Of a DNA stretch of 64,000 nt, positions 27,000 to 34,895 are shown one piece after another (position 1 is the first letter of the stretch; each line of letters begins with the position of its first letter). The DNA is from Candidatus Kapaibacterium sp. (GTDB lineage: Bacteria; Bacteroidota; Ignavibacteria; Kapaibacteriales; UBA4661). Location: positions 62,001-126,000 of the forward strand of contig JALONG010000003.1 of the NCBI GenBank assembly GCA_025455065.1. The letters are read 5' to 3'. The notes beneath the pieces are model-generated. The model worked only from the letters and a program-made list of their open reading frames with translations, did not search any database and was not told the origin of the DNA. The translations under genes and the position numbers were made by a program.

Positions 27000-27841
27000 A
27001 AAATATAGCGATAACCTTGCTGCGCATATCCCGCAAAATCATCAACGGGATGCTGCTGCCAATTATCGGAATAATGGATGAGATACATTTTCTTTTTCAC
27101 ATCATCGGGAAGCGCCTGAAGGTCGCTAAGGGGGGTATGGACTGCGCCGGAGAAGAACTGCACATCGTGAAACATGACTTCGGAAATCGGTGCATAGTGG
27201 TTCAAAAGCTCAATATCCATGCGGGTATCAGCCGAAATAAAGACGCGACGATTCACATAAACGCCGTAAGAAATGAAGGAATCTTGCCATGTTGCGGCTT
27301 GTTCGGGAACGTGTTTGGTGCGGAACATTTCGATATGAATATCGCCTACCTGAACTTCAAACGTCTCGCGGTCGTGTCCGCCTTTCCACTGCGGACGAAT
27401 GGGGTCGAAATAATCGTAGAAAGAAAGTTTTTTCCCTGCATCGTCTTGTTCGTTCCATTCTAAGCCGCCTCTAAGCGTCATATCCCACAAAATACGCTCA
27501 TATTCTTCGGTAATTATCATTTTGAGTTTCGGCTTACCCATAATGCGACGCGCAATATAGCGGTTTGCCAGCGCCAAGGATTCCATGCCACCAACGTGGT
27601 CTGCGTGGCTGTGCGTCGGTAAAATCACCTCCAGCCCTGACATTTCCAAGCCTGCGAGATTATGCAGAGCCATCGGACCGGTCATACCAAAATCCACAAC
27701 GACGTGCGTATCACCTTGAACAATAATAAAATTCGTCTGAAACAAAGTCTTGGCAAAAGCAGAACCGACACCAAGGAAAAATACTTCCAACGTGCCATCG
27801 TTTTTCAGGCTAAATTTACCGTTTGCGGGTACTATACGCAT
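26993..27841 (-). CDS. Metallo-beta-lactamase-fold hydrolase
   Basis: A 282-aa enzyme of the beta-lactamase superfamily related to the ribonuclease Z/phosphodiesterase-like branch. Key residues: LPTHSHADHVGGMESLAL (HxHxDH), a later His in FRTKHVPEQ, an Asp in VFISADTRMD, and a terminal His in YLIHYSDN. No signal peptide, so cytoplasmic. The substrate is unknown. Its gene is divergent from polX, and its stop codon touches the 15-bp repeats. Confidence 0.85.
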   Translation of the reverse strand: MRIVPANGKFSLKNDGTLEVFFLGVGSAFAKTLFQTNFIIVQGDTHVVVDFGMTGPMALHNLAGLEMSGLEVILPTHSHADHVGGMESLALANRYIARRIMGKPKLKMIITEEYERILWDMTLRGGLEWNEQDDAGKKLSFYDYFDPIRPQWKGGHDRETFEVQVGDIHIEMFRTKHVPEQAATWQDSFISYGVYVNRRVFISADTRMDIELLNHYAPISEVMFHDVQFFSGAVHTPLSDLQALPDDVKKKMYLIHYSDNWQQHPVDDFAGYAQQGYRYIFD

Positions 27842-28039
27842 ATTGTGGCTACAAAAGGAGTTAGGGCAAAGTCTTCACAAAATGAGATGATTTTTTACAG
27901 CATAAAAACAGGCTGTCAATCTACGATAAATGCAGGAATCTACAAAAAAAATTCACGTTCCGGCAAGAACTTATCGTAATTTGTGGTGCGAAAATTCCAG
28001 TTTTGATTTTTCAATGCTTCACAGTATGAGAACTGCACT

Positions 28040-29698
28040 ATGGAACCATTAGTTTCACTATTATACGACATTGCTACATTGTTGGAATTATGCGATGAGA
28101 ATTCCTTCAAAATCCGTGCCATTCAAAGCGCCGCTCGAGCGCTTGAGGATGCCGACACAGCCCAAATGACGCTTCAGGACTTGCTTGCGCTGCCCGGTGT
28201 TGGCAAAGGAACAGGCGAACTTATTGCAGAATTTTTGGAAACAGGCTCTATTGCCCAATACCACGCCCTGCTGGAAAAAGTGCCGGAATCGGTGCTTGAA
28301 ATTACGCGCCTTCGAGGGTTGGGAGCCAAGAAAGTACGCGCTTTGTGGCAAGATTTAGGCGTACAATCCATCAATGATGTGCAAACAGCCGCAGAAGCAG
28401 GAAAAATAGCCGCTTTGAAAGGATTTGGAGCAAAAACACAAGCGAATATTGTGGAAGCAATAGCTCAATACCGCAGCGCACAGAGCCGTTTTCATCAACA
28501 CAAAGCAATGCGAGAGGCAGAGCGCCTTGCCGAGAAATTACGCTCATTCGCTGATGTGCAACACGTCGAAATTGCCGGAGAACTACGCCAAGGCGAAGAG
28601 ACCATTTCACAAATTGTGTTGGTCGCAACGACGCAAAACCTTCCTGCCCTTCAAGAGCATTGCCGGCGTGAACCGGAAGAGTTTGGTCAAGGAGCATGGG
28701 AACAAGCAACAATGAGCTTTACAAGCCAAAACGGTATTCCGGTTTTTATCGAATGTGTTCCGCCGGAGCAAGCAATTATGCGGCTTCATGAACTTTCTTC
28801 CTCCGCACTTTTTCATGCAGCTATGCTTGAACGCTTTGCTGCAAACAGCGCTTCCACTCTTGATTTGGCAGATGAAACCGAGGTGTATCGCCGTGCAAAC
28901 CTGCCTTATTTCCCGCCTGAACTCCGCATCAAACCTGCGCATTTGCAAAAGGAGCAATTTCACGAGAAACTACAAAACCTTATTGAACTTCAGCATTTAC
29001 GAGGCACTGTCCATGTTCATACAGCGTGGAGCGACGGGAAACACACCGTTCGGCAAATGGCGGAACGCGCTAAAGCACTTGGCTATGAATACATCGGCAT
29101 TTGCGACCATAGCAAAACTGCTGTGTATGCTAATGGTCTCAGCGAAGAGCGCCTCAAGCGTCAGCATGAGGAAATAGATTCGCTTAATGCGGAAAATCTC
29201 GGTATTCGCATTTTGAAGGGCATAGAATCCGATATTTTGACCGATGGTTCGCTGGATTATTCCGACAGCGTTTTGGAGACATTCGATTTTGTTGTTGCCT
29301 CTGTTCACTCTGCCTTTACGCTTAGTTCAGAAGCCATGACCGCACGGCTTATTCGCGCACTGGAGCATCCTGCAACGATGATATTGGGGCATCCCACAGG
29401 GCGTTTATTGCTCAAACGGAAAGGCTATACGTTTGACTGGGATGCTGTGTTGGAAACAGCGAAACAGCACAAGAAAATTCTTGAAATCAACGCGAATCCG
29501 TATAGACTGGATATTACGCCCGAAATCGCCGACAGAGCTCATGAAATGGGCATTTTGCTTTCCATCAACACCGATGCGCATAATTGCGATGATTTGGAAC
29601 TCATGCGGTATGGCGTACAAGTGGCTCGTAGAGCGGCTCTGCCGAAAGAGGCATTTGCCAATCAGCGTTCTTGCGAGGAATTTCTTGCGCTTGCTTGA
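28040..29698 (+). CDS. PolX-family protein with PHP domain, polymerase site lost
   Basis: The 552-aa protein has the bacterial PolX layout: helix-hairpin-helix segments (LPGVGKGTGELIAEFLE at about 51-67; LKGFGAKTQANIVEAI), a shortened palm region, and a C-terminal PHP nuclease domain (HVHTAWSDG, ICDHSK, KGIESDIL, SVHSAF, LGHPTGRLL, INTDAHN). The usual catalytic motif GS-RR-DID is degenerate, with GELRQ at 180-184 and Gln191 and Val193 where aspartates stand. The later GSKxHN motif is also missing. It is therefore probably a nuclease or DNA-binding protein without polymerase activity. Confidence 0.88.
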   Translation: MEPLVSLLYDIATLLELCDENSFKIRAIQSAARALEDADTAQMTLQDLLALPGVGKGTGELIAEFLETGSIAQYHALLEKVPESVLEITRLRGLGAKKVRALWQDLGVQSINDVQTAAEAGKIAALKGFGAKTQANIVEAIAQYRSAQSRFHQHKAMREAERLAEKLRSFADVQHVEIAGELRQGEETISQIVLVATTQNLPALQEHCRREPEEFGQGAWEQATMSFTSQNGIPVFIECVPPEQAIMRLHELSSSALFHAAMLERFAANSASTLDLADETEVYRRANLPYFPPELRIKPAHLQKEQFHEKLQNLIELQHLRGTVHVHTAWSDGKHTVRQMAERAKALGYEYIGICDHSKTAVYANGLSEERLKRQHEEIDSLNAENLGIRILKGIESDILTDGSLDYSDSVLETFDFVVASVHSAFTLSSEAMTARLIRALEHPATMILGHPTGRLLLKRKGYTFDWDAVLETAKQHKKILEINANPYRLDITPEIADRAHEMGILLSINTDAHNCDDLELMRYGVQVARRAALPKEAFANQRSCEEFLALA

Positions 29699-29768
29699 GA
29701 CTGATACGTGAGGTTTTTTGACACGGAAAGCGCGGACTTTGGCGGGAATAGAAACGGGCATAAAATCT

Positions 29769-29808
29769 GAGCGCCTTGTTCCTCAATGATGTAAGGAACA
29801 AGGCGCTC
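29769..29808 (-). terminator. Terminator between polX and cytochrome c genes
   Basis: A perfect 15-bp stem (29769-29783 with 29794-29808, GAGCGCCTTGTTCCT and complement) with a 10-base loop. On the minus strand it is followed by AGATTTTAT, so it best serves the cytochrome c gene. As it lies between convergent genes it may act in both directions, although the plus side lacks a T-run. Confidence 0.75.
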
Positions 29809-29866
29809 AAGAAGCAAGTAGGGGAATAGGCAAATTCTCACTATTGCGTTTTACTGTTGCTTTCGA

Positions 29867-30274
29867 TTATTTCCCGCGAACAGCCTTGACTTCTGCAACT
29901 GTTACCGTTCCGCCCGGATTACCCCAAGAGTTATAGACGTATGTTAGAACATCGGCAGCATCTTGGTCAGTGTAATTTTTTGGCAGTGCAACCATTACTC
30001 CGTTAAATTTTTTTCCATTGACGGTGATTTCACCTTTCAAGCCATTAGCGACACTTTTAATGATTTCTTTTTTGGGCTTGTTTTTGATGTAATCCGAACC
30101 TGCAAGCGGTGGATACACAGTCGAAAGACCTTGACCGTTGGCTTGGTGGCAAGTTGCGCAATATGCTTTATAGACTTTTTCGCCTTTTGCTTTATCTTGT
30201 GCAAGAAGCGACCCAGAATTGCCCAGCATCAGCACTACTGCGCAGCAGGACACTGTTTTGAGAAATGTTTTCAT
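29867..30274 (-). CDS. Class I c-type cytochrome
   Basis: Exported electron carrier. The 135-aa protein has a signal peptide (MKTFLKTVSCCAVVLMLGNS to LLAQ), the haem motif CATCH at about residues 39-43, and a methionine probably serving as the distal ligand in NGVMVALPKN. One haem only, with the typical YTDQDAADVLTYVYNSWG helix. The ATG at 30274 is preferred over an upstream in-frame start at 30337, which would place residues before the signal peptide. It follows the universal stress protein gene on the same strand. Confidence 0.92.
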   Translation of the reverse strand: MKTFLKTVSCCAVVLMLGNSGSLLAQDKAKGEKVYKAYCATCHQANGQGLSTVYPPLAGSDYIKNKPKKEIIKSVANGLKGEITVNGKKFNGVMVALPKNYTDQDAADVLTYVYNSWGNPGGTVTVAEVKAVRGK

Positions 30275-30373
30275 AACAAGAAAAATGGTGAATGAATGAA
30301 AATAACACAAGTACAAAATTAACACAATTTCGGACAAATGCCACCTATTTGATGAGTATTTGTCAAAAAAAGT

Positions 30374-30862
30374 TTAATTCTGAGCAAACGCGGGAGCGCC
30401 TTTTGATGCGCTACTTTGCGCTTCTTTGGGCAAACGAACAGCCAAAATAGAACACGGTGCCGTGCGCAATACTTTTTCGGTTGTGCTGCCGAAAAGTAAG
30501 TATTCAAGACCTCTTCGCCCATGTGTACCCATCGTGATAATATCAATCTTGTACTGCTCCGCATAACCGTTAATGGCAAGGTCAGGATGTCCCTCCATGA
30601 CTTTTATCCGCACTTCGTACCCCTCATTTATAAGGTCTGCGGAAACTTTTTGGAGTTTTTCTTCTGCTTGCTCAAACGCCCGCCCGACAAGGTCGGTCAT
30701 CGGCACACCTTCCCACGAACCGTAGGTTGTAAGAGGCTCCAAGACGTGCAGCAGGTGTATCGTGGCTTTGAGCGGTCCGCCGATTTCCTTTGCATATTCA
30801 AGCGCCTGTTCAGCGTGCTTCGAGAAATCATGCGGGACAAGGATGTGTTGAATCGGTAACAT
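30374..30862 (-). CDS. Universal stress protein (UspA family)
   Basis: A 162-aa UspA-fold protein: HILVPHDFSKHAEQALEYAK at the N terminus, a long helix, and the ATP-loop type motif ITMGTHGRRGLEYLLFGSTT (GxxGxxx9G-S/T pattern), which suggests nucleotide binding. The C-terminal tail is short and Ala-rich. AGGAGG lies about 8 bases before the ATG, one of the few clear Shine-Dalgarno sequences in the window. It lies 99 bases upstream of the cytochrome c gene. Confidence 0.93.
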   Translation of the reverse strand: MLPIQHILVPHDFSKHAEQALEYAKEIGGPLKATIHLLHVLEPLTTYGSWEGVPMTDLVGRAFEQAEEKLQKVSADLINEGYEVRIKVMEGHPDLAINGYAEQYKIDIITMGTHGRRGLEYLLFGSTTEKVLRTAPCSILAVRLPKEAQSSASKGAPAFAQN

Positions 30863-31348
30863 CGTCTAAACCTCCTACAAAAAAATATACGTCAATATTT
30901 CGTGAATTGGCTTTCTATCTTTTACTATTTATCTCTTTTTGCTGTTTTCGTTTACATTTTGGGTATAAAGTTTTTCATAGTGCAAAAAGTGCAAAAACCG
31001 TCCTCTCTGAAAAAACACGGCGGCTGCAGCCCTGCCTATTCCCCTTGTATAATCTTCCGCGTCATAGATATAAACAGGGCTTACAGCAGCCATTTTCGGG
31101 TGATTTCTGAAAGCATTTCTCTTCTCCCCTTTATCCACCCTTTGATGATGAGAATTTCCATAGTGCTTTTCGGCTTTTTTCTCTCCGCATCACCATATAT
31201 CACAACAATATATGGAAAACGGTATCAATAATTTACACCTTTCAGACTATTTTGTCTTATTTTTACGAACACCACCCTAAAGATGGCTTTAACACACGCG
31301 GTTTGTGTTGTTTTTTCGTATCCTCAAGCGAAAATGATGTCAGACTTT
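30863..31348. other. Gene-poor stretch
   Basis: 486 AT-rich bases between the universal stress protein gene and the Rrf2 gene stop. An 8-bp dyad CCATATAT/ATATATGG (31193-31215) is present. A 109-codon open frame (GTG at 30902) encodes a hydrophobic, unrecognised sequence that I do not accept as a gene. No tRNA or clear promoter was seen. Confidence 0.5.
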
Positions 31349-31849
31349 TTACACGGCAGTCGCATCAACGTTACCATTCATTGTGGCAAGTAATTTTGCC
31401 GGATTCATTGGTCCGTGCGCATTTGCAAGACGTACATTGAGTTGATTTGCGCGTTTGCCGAGTTCTTCCAACGTCAGCGTTGAACAAAGATGATGCAGGC
31501 GTGAACGCATCGTTGTCCAGTGTTCGTGCGCCGGACAGGGGTCTGCAACACCGCATCCGGGCAAACCGAAAAGACATTCTTTGAACACATCCGAACCATC
31601 TATGGAGTCAATAACATCAGCCAAGCTAATTGCAGAAGAATGACGAGCCAGCGCTACGCCGCCGTTTGGACCCCTGTACGATACAAGTAATCCAGCTTGT
31701 GTGAGATTTTGCAATACTTTCGTCAAAAAGTGAAACGAGATGTTGAGCTTTCCGGCGATTTCTTGAATAGATACATATTCGTTGCGTGGCAAAGAAGCCA
31801 TATAAATAGCGGCTTGTACGCCATAAACACAACTTTTTGAGAGCAGCAT
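31349..31849 (-). CDS. Rrf2-family transcriptional regulator
   Basis: Winged-helix regulator of the IscR/NsrR type. The 166-aa protein has the N-terminal winged helix (MLLSKSCVYGVQAAIYMA, VSIQEIAGKLNISFHFLTK, then the wing SYRGPNGGVALAR) and a cysteine cluster C-x6-C-x5-C (CLFGLPGCGVADPCPAHEHW) fitting an iron-sulfur cluster sensor. A good Shine-Dalgarno (GGAGG) precedes the ATG. Upstream lies a strong promoter at 31965-31996 with a 5' leader of roughly 100 bases. The targets are unknown. Confidence 0.93.
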   Translation of the reverse strand: MLLSKSCVYGVQAAIYMASLPRNEYVSIQEIAGKLNISFHFLTKVLQNLTQAGLLVSYRGPNGGVALARHSSAISLADVIDSIDGSDVFKECLFGLPGCGVADPCPAHEHWTTMRSRLHHLCSTLTLEELGKRANQLNVRLANAHGPMNPAKLLATMNGNVDATAV

Positions 31850-31964
31850 AATTCCTCCGTAATGCTTGGTGAAGTAATTCGTTCCTATTTGTGGTGTTCT
31901 GTCTTTACAGAATTGTGCTGGTTGTTTGCAGAGTGTTCAAATTTCAGATAAACTACTCTTAATA

Positions 31965-31996
31965 CAAAAATACACAATCCATCTTTACTTGTCAAA
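31965..31996 (-). promoter_or_regulatory. Promoter of the Rrf2 gene
   Basis: On the minus strand TTTGACA, then 17 bases after TTGACA, then TATTTT; read as the Bacteroidota pattern it is TTTG-N20-TATTTTTG, a full match to TTTG-N19-21-TAnnTTTG. The -35/-33 box overlaps the stop codon of the upstream YjbR-like gene, so the regulator gene can be transcribed on its own. Confidence 0.75.
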
Positions 31997-32390
31997 TTAT
32001 TTCTGAATTATTCGATATTTTTTCTTGTGCTTCCAGTGCGGAAGCGACTTCCAGACGTTTTGCTTTGGGCAATCCTGCAACCACAAGAAGGTAAGAATCA
32101 TCAATCCACGAGTAAACAAGCGGTGTTGGTACTGAACCGTCAAGCGGAACCGTTATCCAGTGTTTTTTACTCATATGATAGCCGGGCTGTACGCTATCGT
32201 GTTCTGCACGGCGCTCTATTGCCACATCGGGATTGCATTTTAGGTTAATATGTCCCCAATCATCGGTTGCAGCAATAGCAAAAATTTTCCCTTGCACTTT
32301 GTACACAAGTGTCACTTCATCAAAGGGAAGTTCTTCTGTGGTAAAAGGCTTTTGAAGGCAGTAATGGCGCAGAGTTTCGAGCGTTATCAT
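31992..32390 (-). CDS. MmcQ/YjbR-family protein
   Basis: A 132-aa protein of the CyaY-like-fold MmcQ/YjbR family, of uncertain role (some members are called DNA-binding). It begins MITLETLRHYCLQKP and has the typical GKIFAIAATDD and LKCNPDVAIERRAEHDSVQP, HMSKKHWITVPLDG and the closing DDSYLLVVAGLPK. The ATG at 32390 is chosen because it starts the family-like sequence and lies 19 bases after the deacetylase gene. It is the last gene of a long minus-strand run. Confidence 0.88.
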   Translation of the reverse strand: MITLETLRHYCLQKPFTTEELPFDEVTLVYKVQGKIFAIAATDDWGHINLKCNPDVAIERRAEHDSVQPGYHMSKKHWITVPLDGSVPTPLVYSWIDDSYLLVVAGLPKAKRLEVASALEAQEKISNNSEII

Positions 32391-32409
32391 GCGTAGTGGT
32401 GGAAGATTA

Positions 32410-33513
32410 TTACAAACCGCCAATGGCGACAAGTTCTTCAATGAGTTGGATATACGTGGCGATGCCTTGCTCAATTTCGGAACATCGGATAAACTCATTT
32501 GCTGTGTGAGAACGTTCCGAAAAGCCGGGACCAATTTTTACCGACGGAAAGGGCATCACTGCTTGGTCGGAAAGAGTTGCCGAAGCAAACGTTATACTGG
32601 AAAGCCGCTTTGCTGCTCGCACAATCGGATGCTGAAGGTCAATACTCGACGGGCGCAAGCGTGTAGAACGAGGCGTAACATCGCAATCCACATTTGCCCC
32701 AATAATCGCTAACACCTCCTCGTGCGTGTAAGCATCGGTTGTCCTGACATCTACCACAAACGTACACCGCTCAGGAATCACGTTATGCTGCGTTCCGGCA
32801 TTGATAAGCGTAACGGTCATTTTTATAGGACCAAGATGCGACGAAACCTCTGGAAATTGAAACGAATGAAACCACGATATATTGTGTATTGCTTTATCAA
32901 TAGCATTAACTCCTGTATTTCTCGCTGCGTGTCCCGATACGCCGTGCGCAGTGCAATCCAGCACCATTAAGCCCTTTTCGGCAATGGCAAGTTCGCAATT
33001 TGTCGGCTCGCCAACGATTGCCGCATGAATAGTGCCAAGTTCCGGCAAGATAGATTCTATGCCGTTTTTGCCGATAATTTCCTCTTCCGCACTTGGCGCA
33101 AGAATCAGATTAAACGGCAAATCCGTGCGCTCATAAAAATGCACAAACGTTGCAATCAAGCCGACAAGCGCCCCTCCGGCATCATTGCTCCCCAAACCAA
33201 ACAGCGTCTTGCCTTCGGGCAGTTCTGCTATTGTCGGGGTAAATGGGTCTCGTGTCCAATCAGTATTAGGTTTGACCGTATCGTGGTGAGAATTGAGCAA
33301 CAGCGTAGGTTTTGTGCTGTCAAAATACCGATTACACGTCCAAACGTTATTCATCCGCCGCTCCGTCGGTATGCCCCGTTCATGCAGGAACTCTTGAATG
33401 AGCATTGCCGTTGCATCTTCTTCACGGCTAAAAGACGGCGTTGCTATCAAGCGCTGCAAAAGAGCAATAGCATCAGAAACAAGTTGTGGTGAGGCTTGAG
33501 AGGATGTCGGCAT
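32410..33513 (-). CDS. argE: Acetylornithine deacetylase-like M20 peptidase
   Basis: Zinc enzyme that probably removes an acetyl (or succinyl) group from an ornithine or citrulline intermediate in arginine synthesis. The 367-aa protein has LNSHHDTVKP, GSNDAGGALVG, APSAEEEIIG, VGEPTN and the C-terminal SERSHTANEFI metal-ligand region. Bacteroidota use related deacetylases on acylated citrulline, so the exact substrate is open. The next gene upstream is argB, 49 bases away, which supports an arginine role. ATG at 33513 chosen; the frame is open to 33627. Confidence 0.85.
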   Translation of the reverse strand: MPTSSQASPQLVSDAIALLQRLIATPSFSREEDATAMLIQEFLHERGIPTERRMNNVWTCNRYFDSTKPTLLLNSHHDTVKPNTDWTRDPFTPTIAELPEGKTLFGLGSNDAGGALVGLIATFVHFYERTDLPFNLILAPSAEEEIIGKNGIESILPELGTIHAAIVGEPTNCELAIAEKGLMVLDCTAHGVSGHAARNTGVNAIDKAIHNISWFHSFQFPEVSSHLGPIKMTVTLINAGTQHNVIPERCTFVVDVRTTDAYTHEEVLAIIGANVDCDVTPRSTRLRPSSIDLQHPIVRAAKRLSSITFASATLSDQAVMPFPSVKIGPGFSERSHTANEFIRCSEIEQGIATYIQLIEELVAIGGL

Positions 33514-33562
33514 AGAATTGCGATAAAAAACATTGAGAAAAAAAATCGTGTTCGAAAACTCC

Positions 33563-34363
33563 CTACGAAAGGACAATCCTTGTGCCACCAATATCATCCT
33601 GCTCCAAACGCCCGATGGAATCTGCATTGGTAATAACTACCGACGACACGCTCCGCCGCAATGCCGCAAACGCATTATCCATTTTCGGAATCATTCCTTT
33701 GGCAATAATGCCCTGTTCGCGTAAACCCTCGTAATCATGCGCCGTAATGCGGGAAATAACGGATGTTTCATCCTCTACATCCCGCAGCACACCTTGTTTC
33801 TCGAAACAATAGACCAAATGCACAGCACTTTCGGCAATACGGTACGAAGCAAGCGCTGAAGCGACTTCGGAGGCAATCGTGTCGGCATTGGTGTTGAGCA
33901 TTATTCCTTGACCGTCGTGCGAAAGTGGCGCAATCACGGGCAGAAAGCCGCTCTGTATCAGGCTCAAAAGCCGCTCCACGCCTACACGCTCTACATCGCC
34001 AACAAAACCGTAATCTGTTGTGGGATGCTCGCGTTTTCGCGCACGAATACAATCCCCGTCAGCACCCGTCAAACCAAGCGCATTCAAGCCTCGTGCTTGC
34101 AATGCAGCAACAATGCGCTTATTGACTAAACCGCCATAAACCATCGTCACCACATCCAAGGTGGCTTGGTCGGTGACGCGCCGCCCTTCCACCATTTGCG
34201 TTTCGATGCCCAAGCGAGCGCTGAGTTCAGTGGCAAGTTTTCCTCCGCCATGCACAAGTATCCATGCGCTTTTCAGGCTTGCAAGGCGGTCTAAAAATGA
34301 AGCAAGTGCAGCATCGTTATCAATAACATTGCCACCAATTTTTATCACGAACAAGGATTTCAT
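33563..34363 (-). CDS. argB: Acetylglutamate kinase
   Basis: Phosphorylates N-acetylglutamate (or N-succinylglutamate in some Bacteroidota), the second step to ornithine. The 266-aa amino-acid-kinase-fold protein has FVIKIGGNVID, LVHGGGKLATEL, TGADGDCIRARK and LNTNADTIASEVA, then GIIAKGMIPKMDNAFAAL. Length is typical. It sits between fabZ and the deacetylase gene in one same-strand run. No other arginine genes are in the window. Confidence 0.95.
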   Translation of the reverse strand: MKSLFVIKIGGNVIDNDAALASFLDRLASLKSAWILVHGGGKLATELSARLGIETQMVEGRRVTDQATLDVVTMVYGGLVNKRIVAALQARGLNALGLTGADGDCIRARKREHPTTDYGFVGDVERVGVERLLSLIQSGFLPVIAPLSHDGQGIMLNTNADTIASEVASALASYRIAESAVHLVYCFEKQGVLRDVEDETSVISRITAHDYEGLREQGIIAKGMIPKMDNAFAALRRSVSSVVITNADSIGRLEQDDIGGTRIVLS

Positions 34364-34391
34364 GCAATTCTGAGAGAATAACGGTTAGATA

Positions 34392-34850
34392 TTATTTATC
34401 CACAATCGCCGCCATAAGTTCCGCTTCTGCAACGAGTTCACCCATCACCAGCGCTTTTGCTTCCATTTGAAACGTATTCATGCGCTGACGCAGCATTTTG
34501 ACTTCAAATACAAGTTGGTCGCCCGGCACAACGGGTTTGCGGAATTTTGCGTTATTGATGCCCATAAAAAAGACCAGTTTGTTTGCGGGGTCGAACCCTT
34601 TACCATCGTCCGTCTTCCCCATGAGCAACAAACCTCCTGTTTGCGCCATTGCTTCGATGATAAGCACACCCGGCATAATCGGTTTTCCGGGGAAATGCCC
34701 TTGAAAAAACTGCTCATTAAACGTGACATTTTTGTAACCGACGATTCGCTTTTCGTCGTGGTTAATTTCGGTAATTCTGTCCACGAGCAAAAACGGATAC
34801 CGATGCGGCATCGCCTCTAAAATGGCGGAAATATCAAGAACTGCGTTCAT
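34392..34850 (-). CDS. fabZ: 3-hydroxyacyl-ACP dehydratase
   Basis: Hot-dog-fold dehydratase of fatty acid synthesis. The 152-aa protein has EAMPHRYPFLLVDRI (catalytic His) and the signature GHFPGKPIMPGVLIIEAMAQ (catalytic acid region), followed by GGLLLMGKT. The ATG at 34850 is chosen over an upstream in-frame start at 34889. It is a single-domain FabZ, not the LpxC-FabZ fusion of many Bacteroidota. It lies 45 bases after murF. Confidence 0.95.
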   Translation of the reverse strand: MNAVLDISAILEAMPHRYPFLLVDRITEINHDEKRIVGYKNVTFNEQFFQGHFPGKPIMPGVLIIEAMAQTGGLLLMGKTDDGKGFDPANKLVFFMGINNAKFRKPVVPGDQLVFEVKMLRQRMNTFQMEAKALVMGELVAEAELMAAIVDK

Positions 34851-34895
34851 AATGCAAAATGAAAAATGAAGAAAAAAGATAATTGACAAGGGTTG

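Noticed and set aside
26927-27463. Plus-strand open frame starting in the 15-bp repeats (CIVIICIVIIC repeats)
   Set aside because: The hydrophobic repeat is a direct translation of the tandem repeat, and the rest is antisense to the metallo-hydrolase gene.
30902-31231. 109-codon hydrophobic open frame with GTG start
   Set aside because: No ribosome site, no recognisable domain and no conserved context; treated as noncoding.
29867-31849. Cytochrome c, stress protein and Rrf2 as one operon
   Set aside because: The Rrf2 gene has its own promoter and a gap of nearly 500 bases separates it from the stress protein gene.
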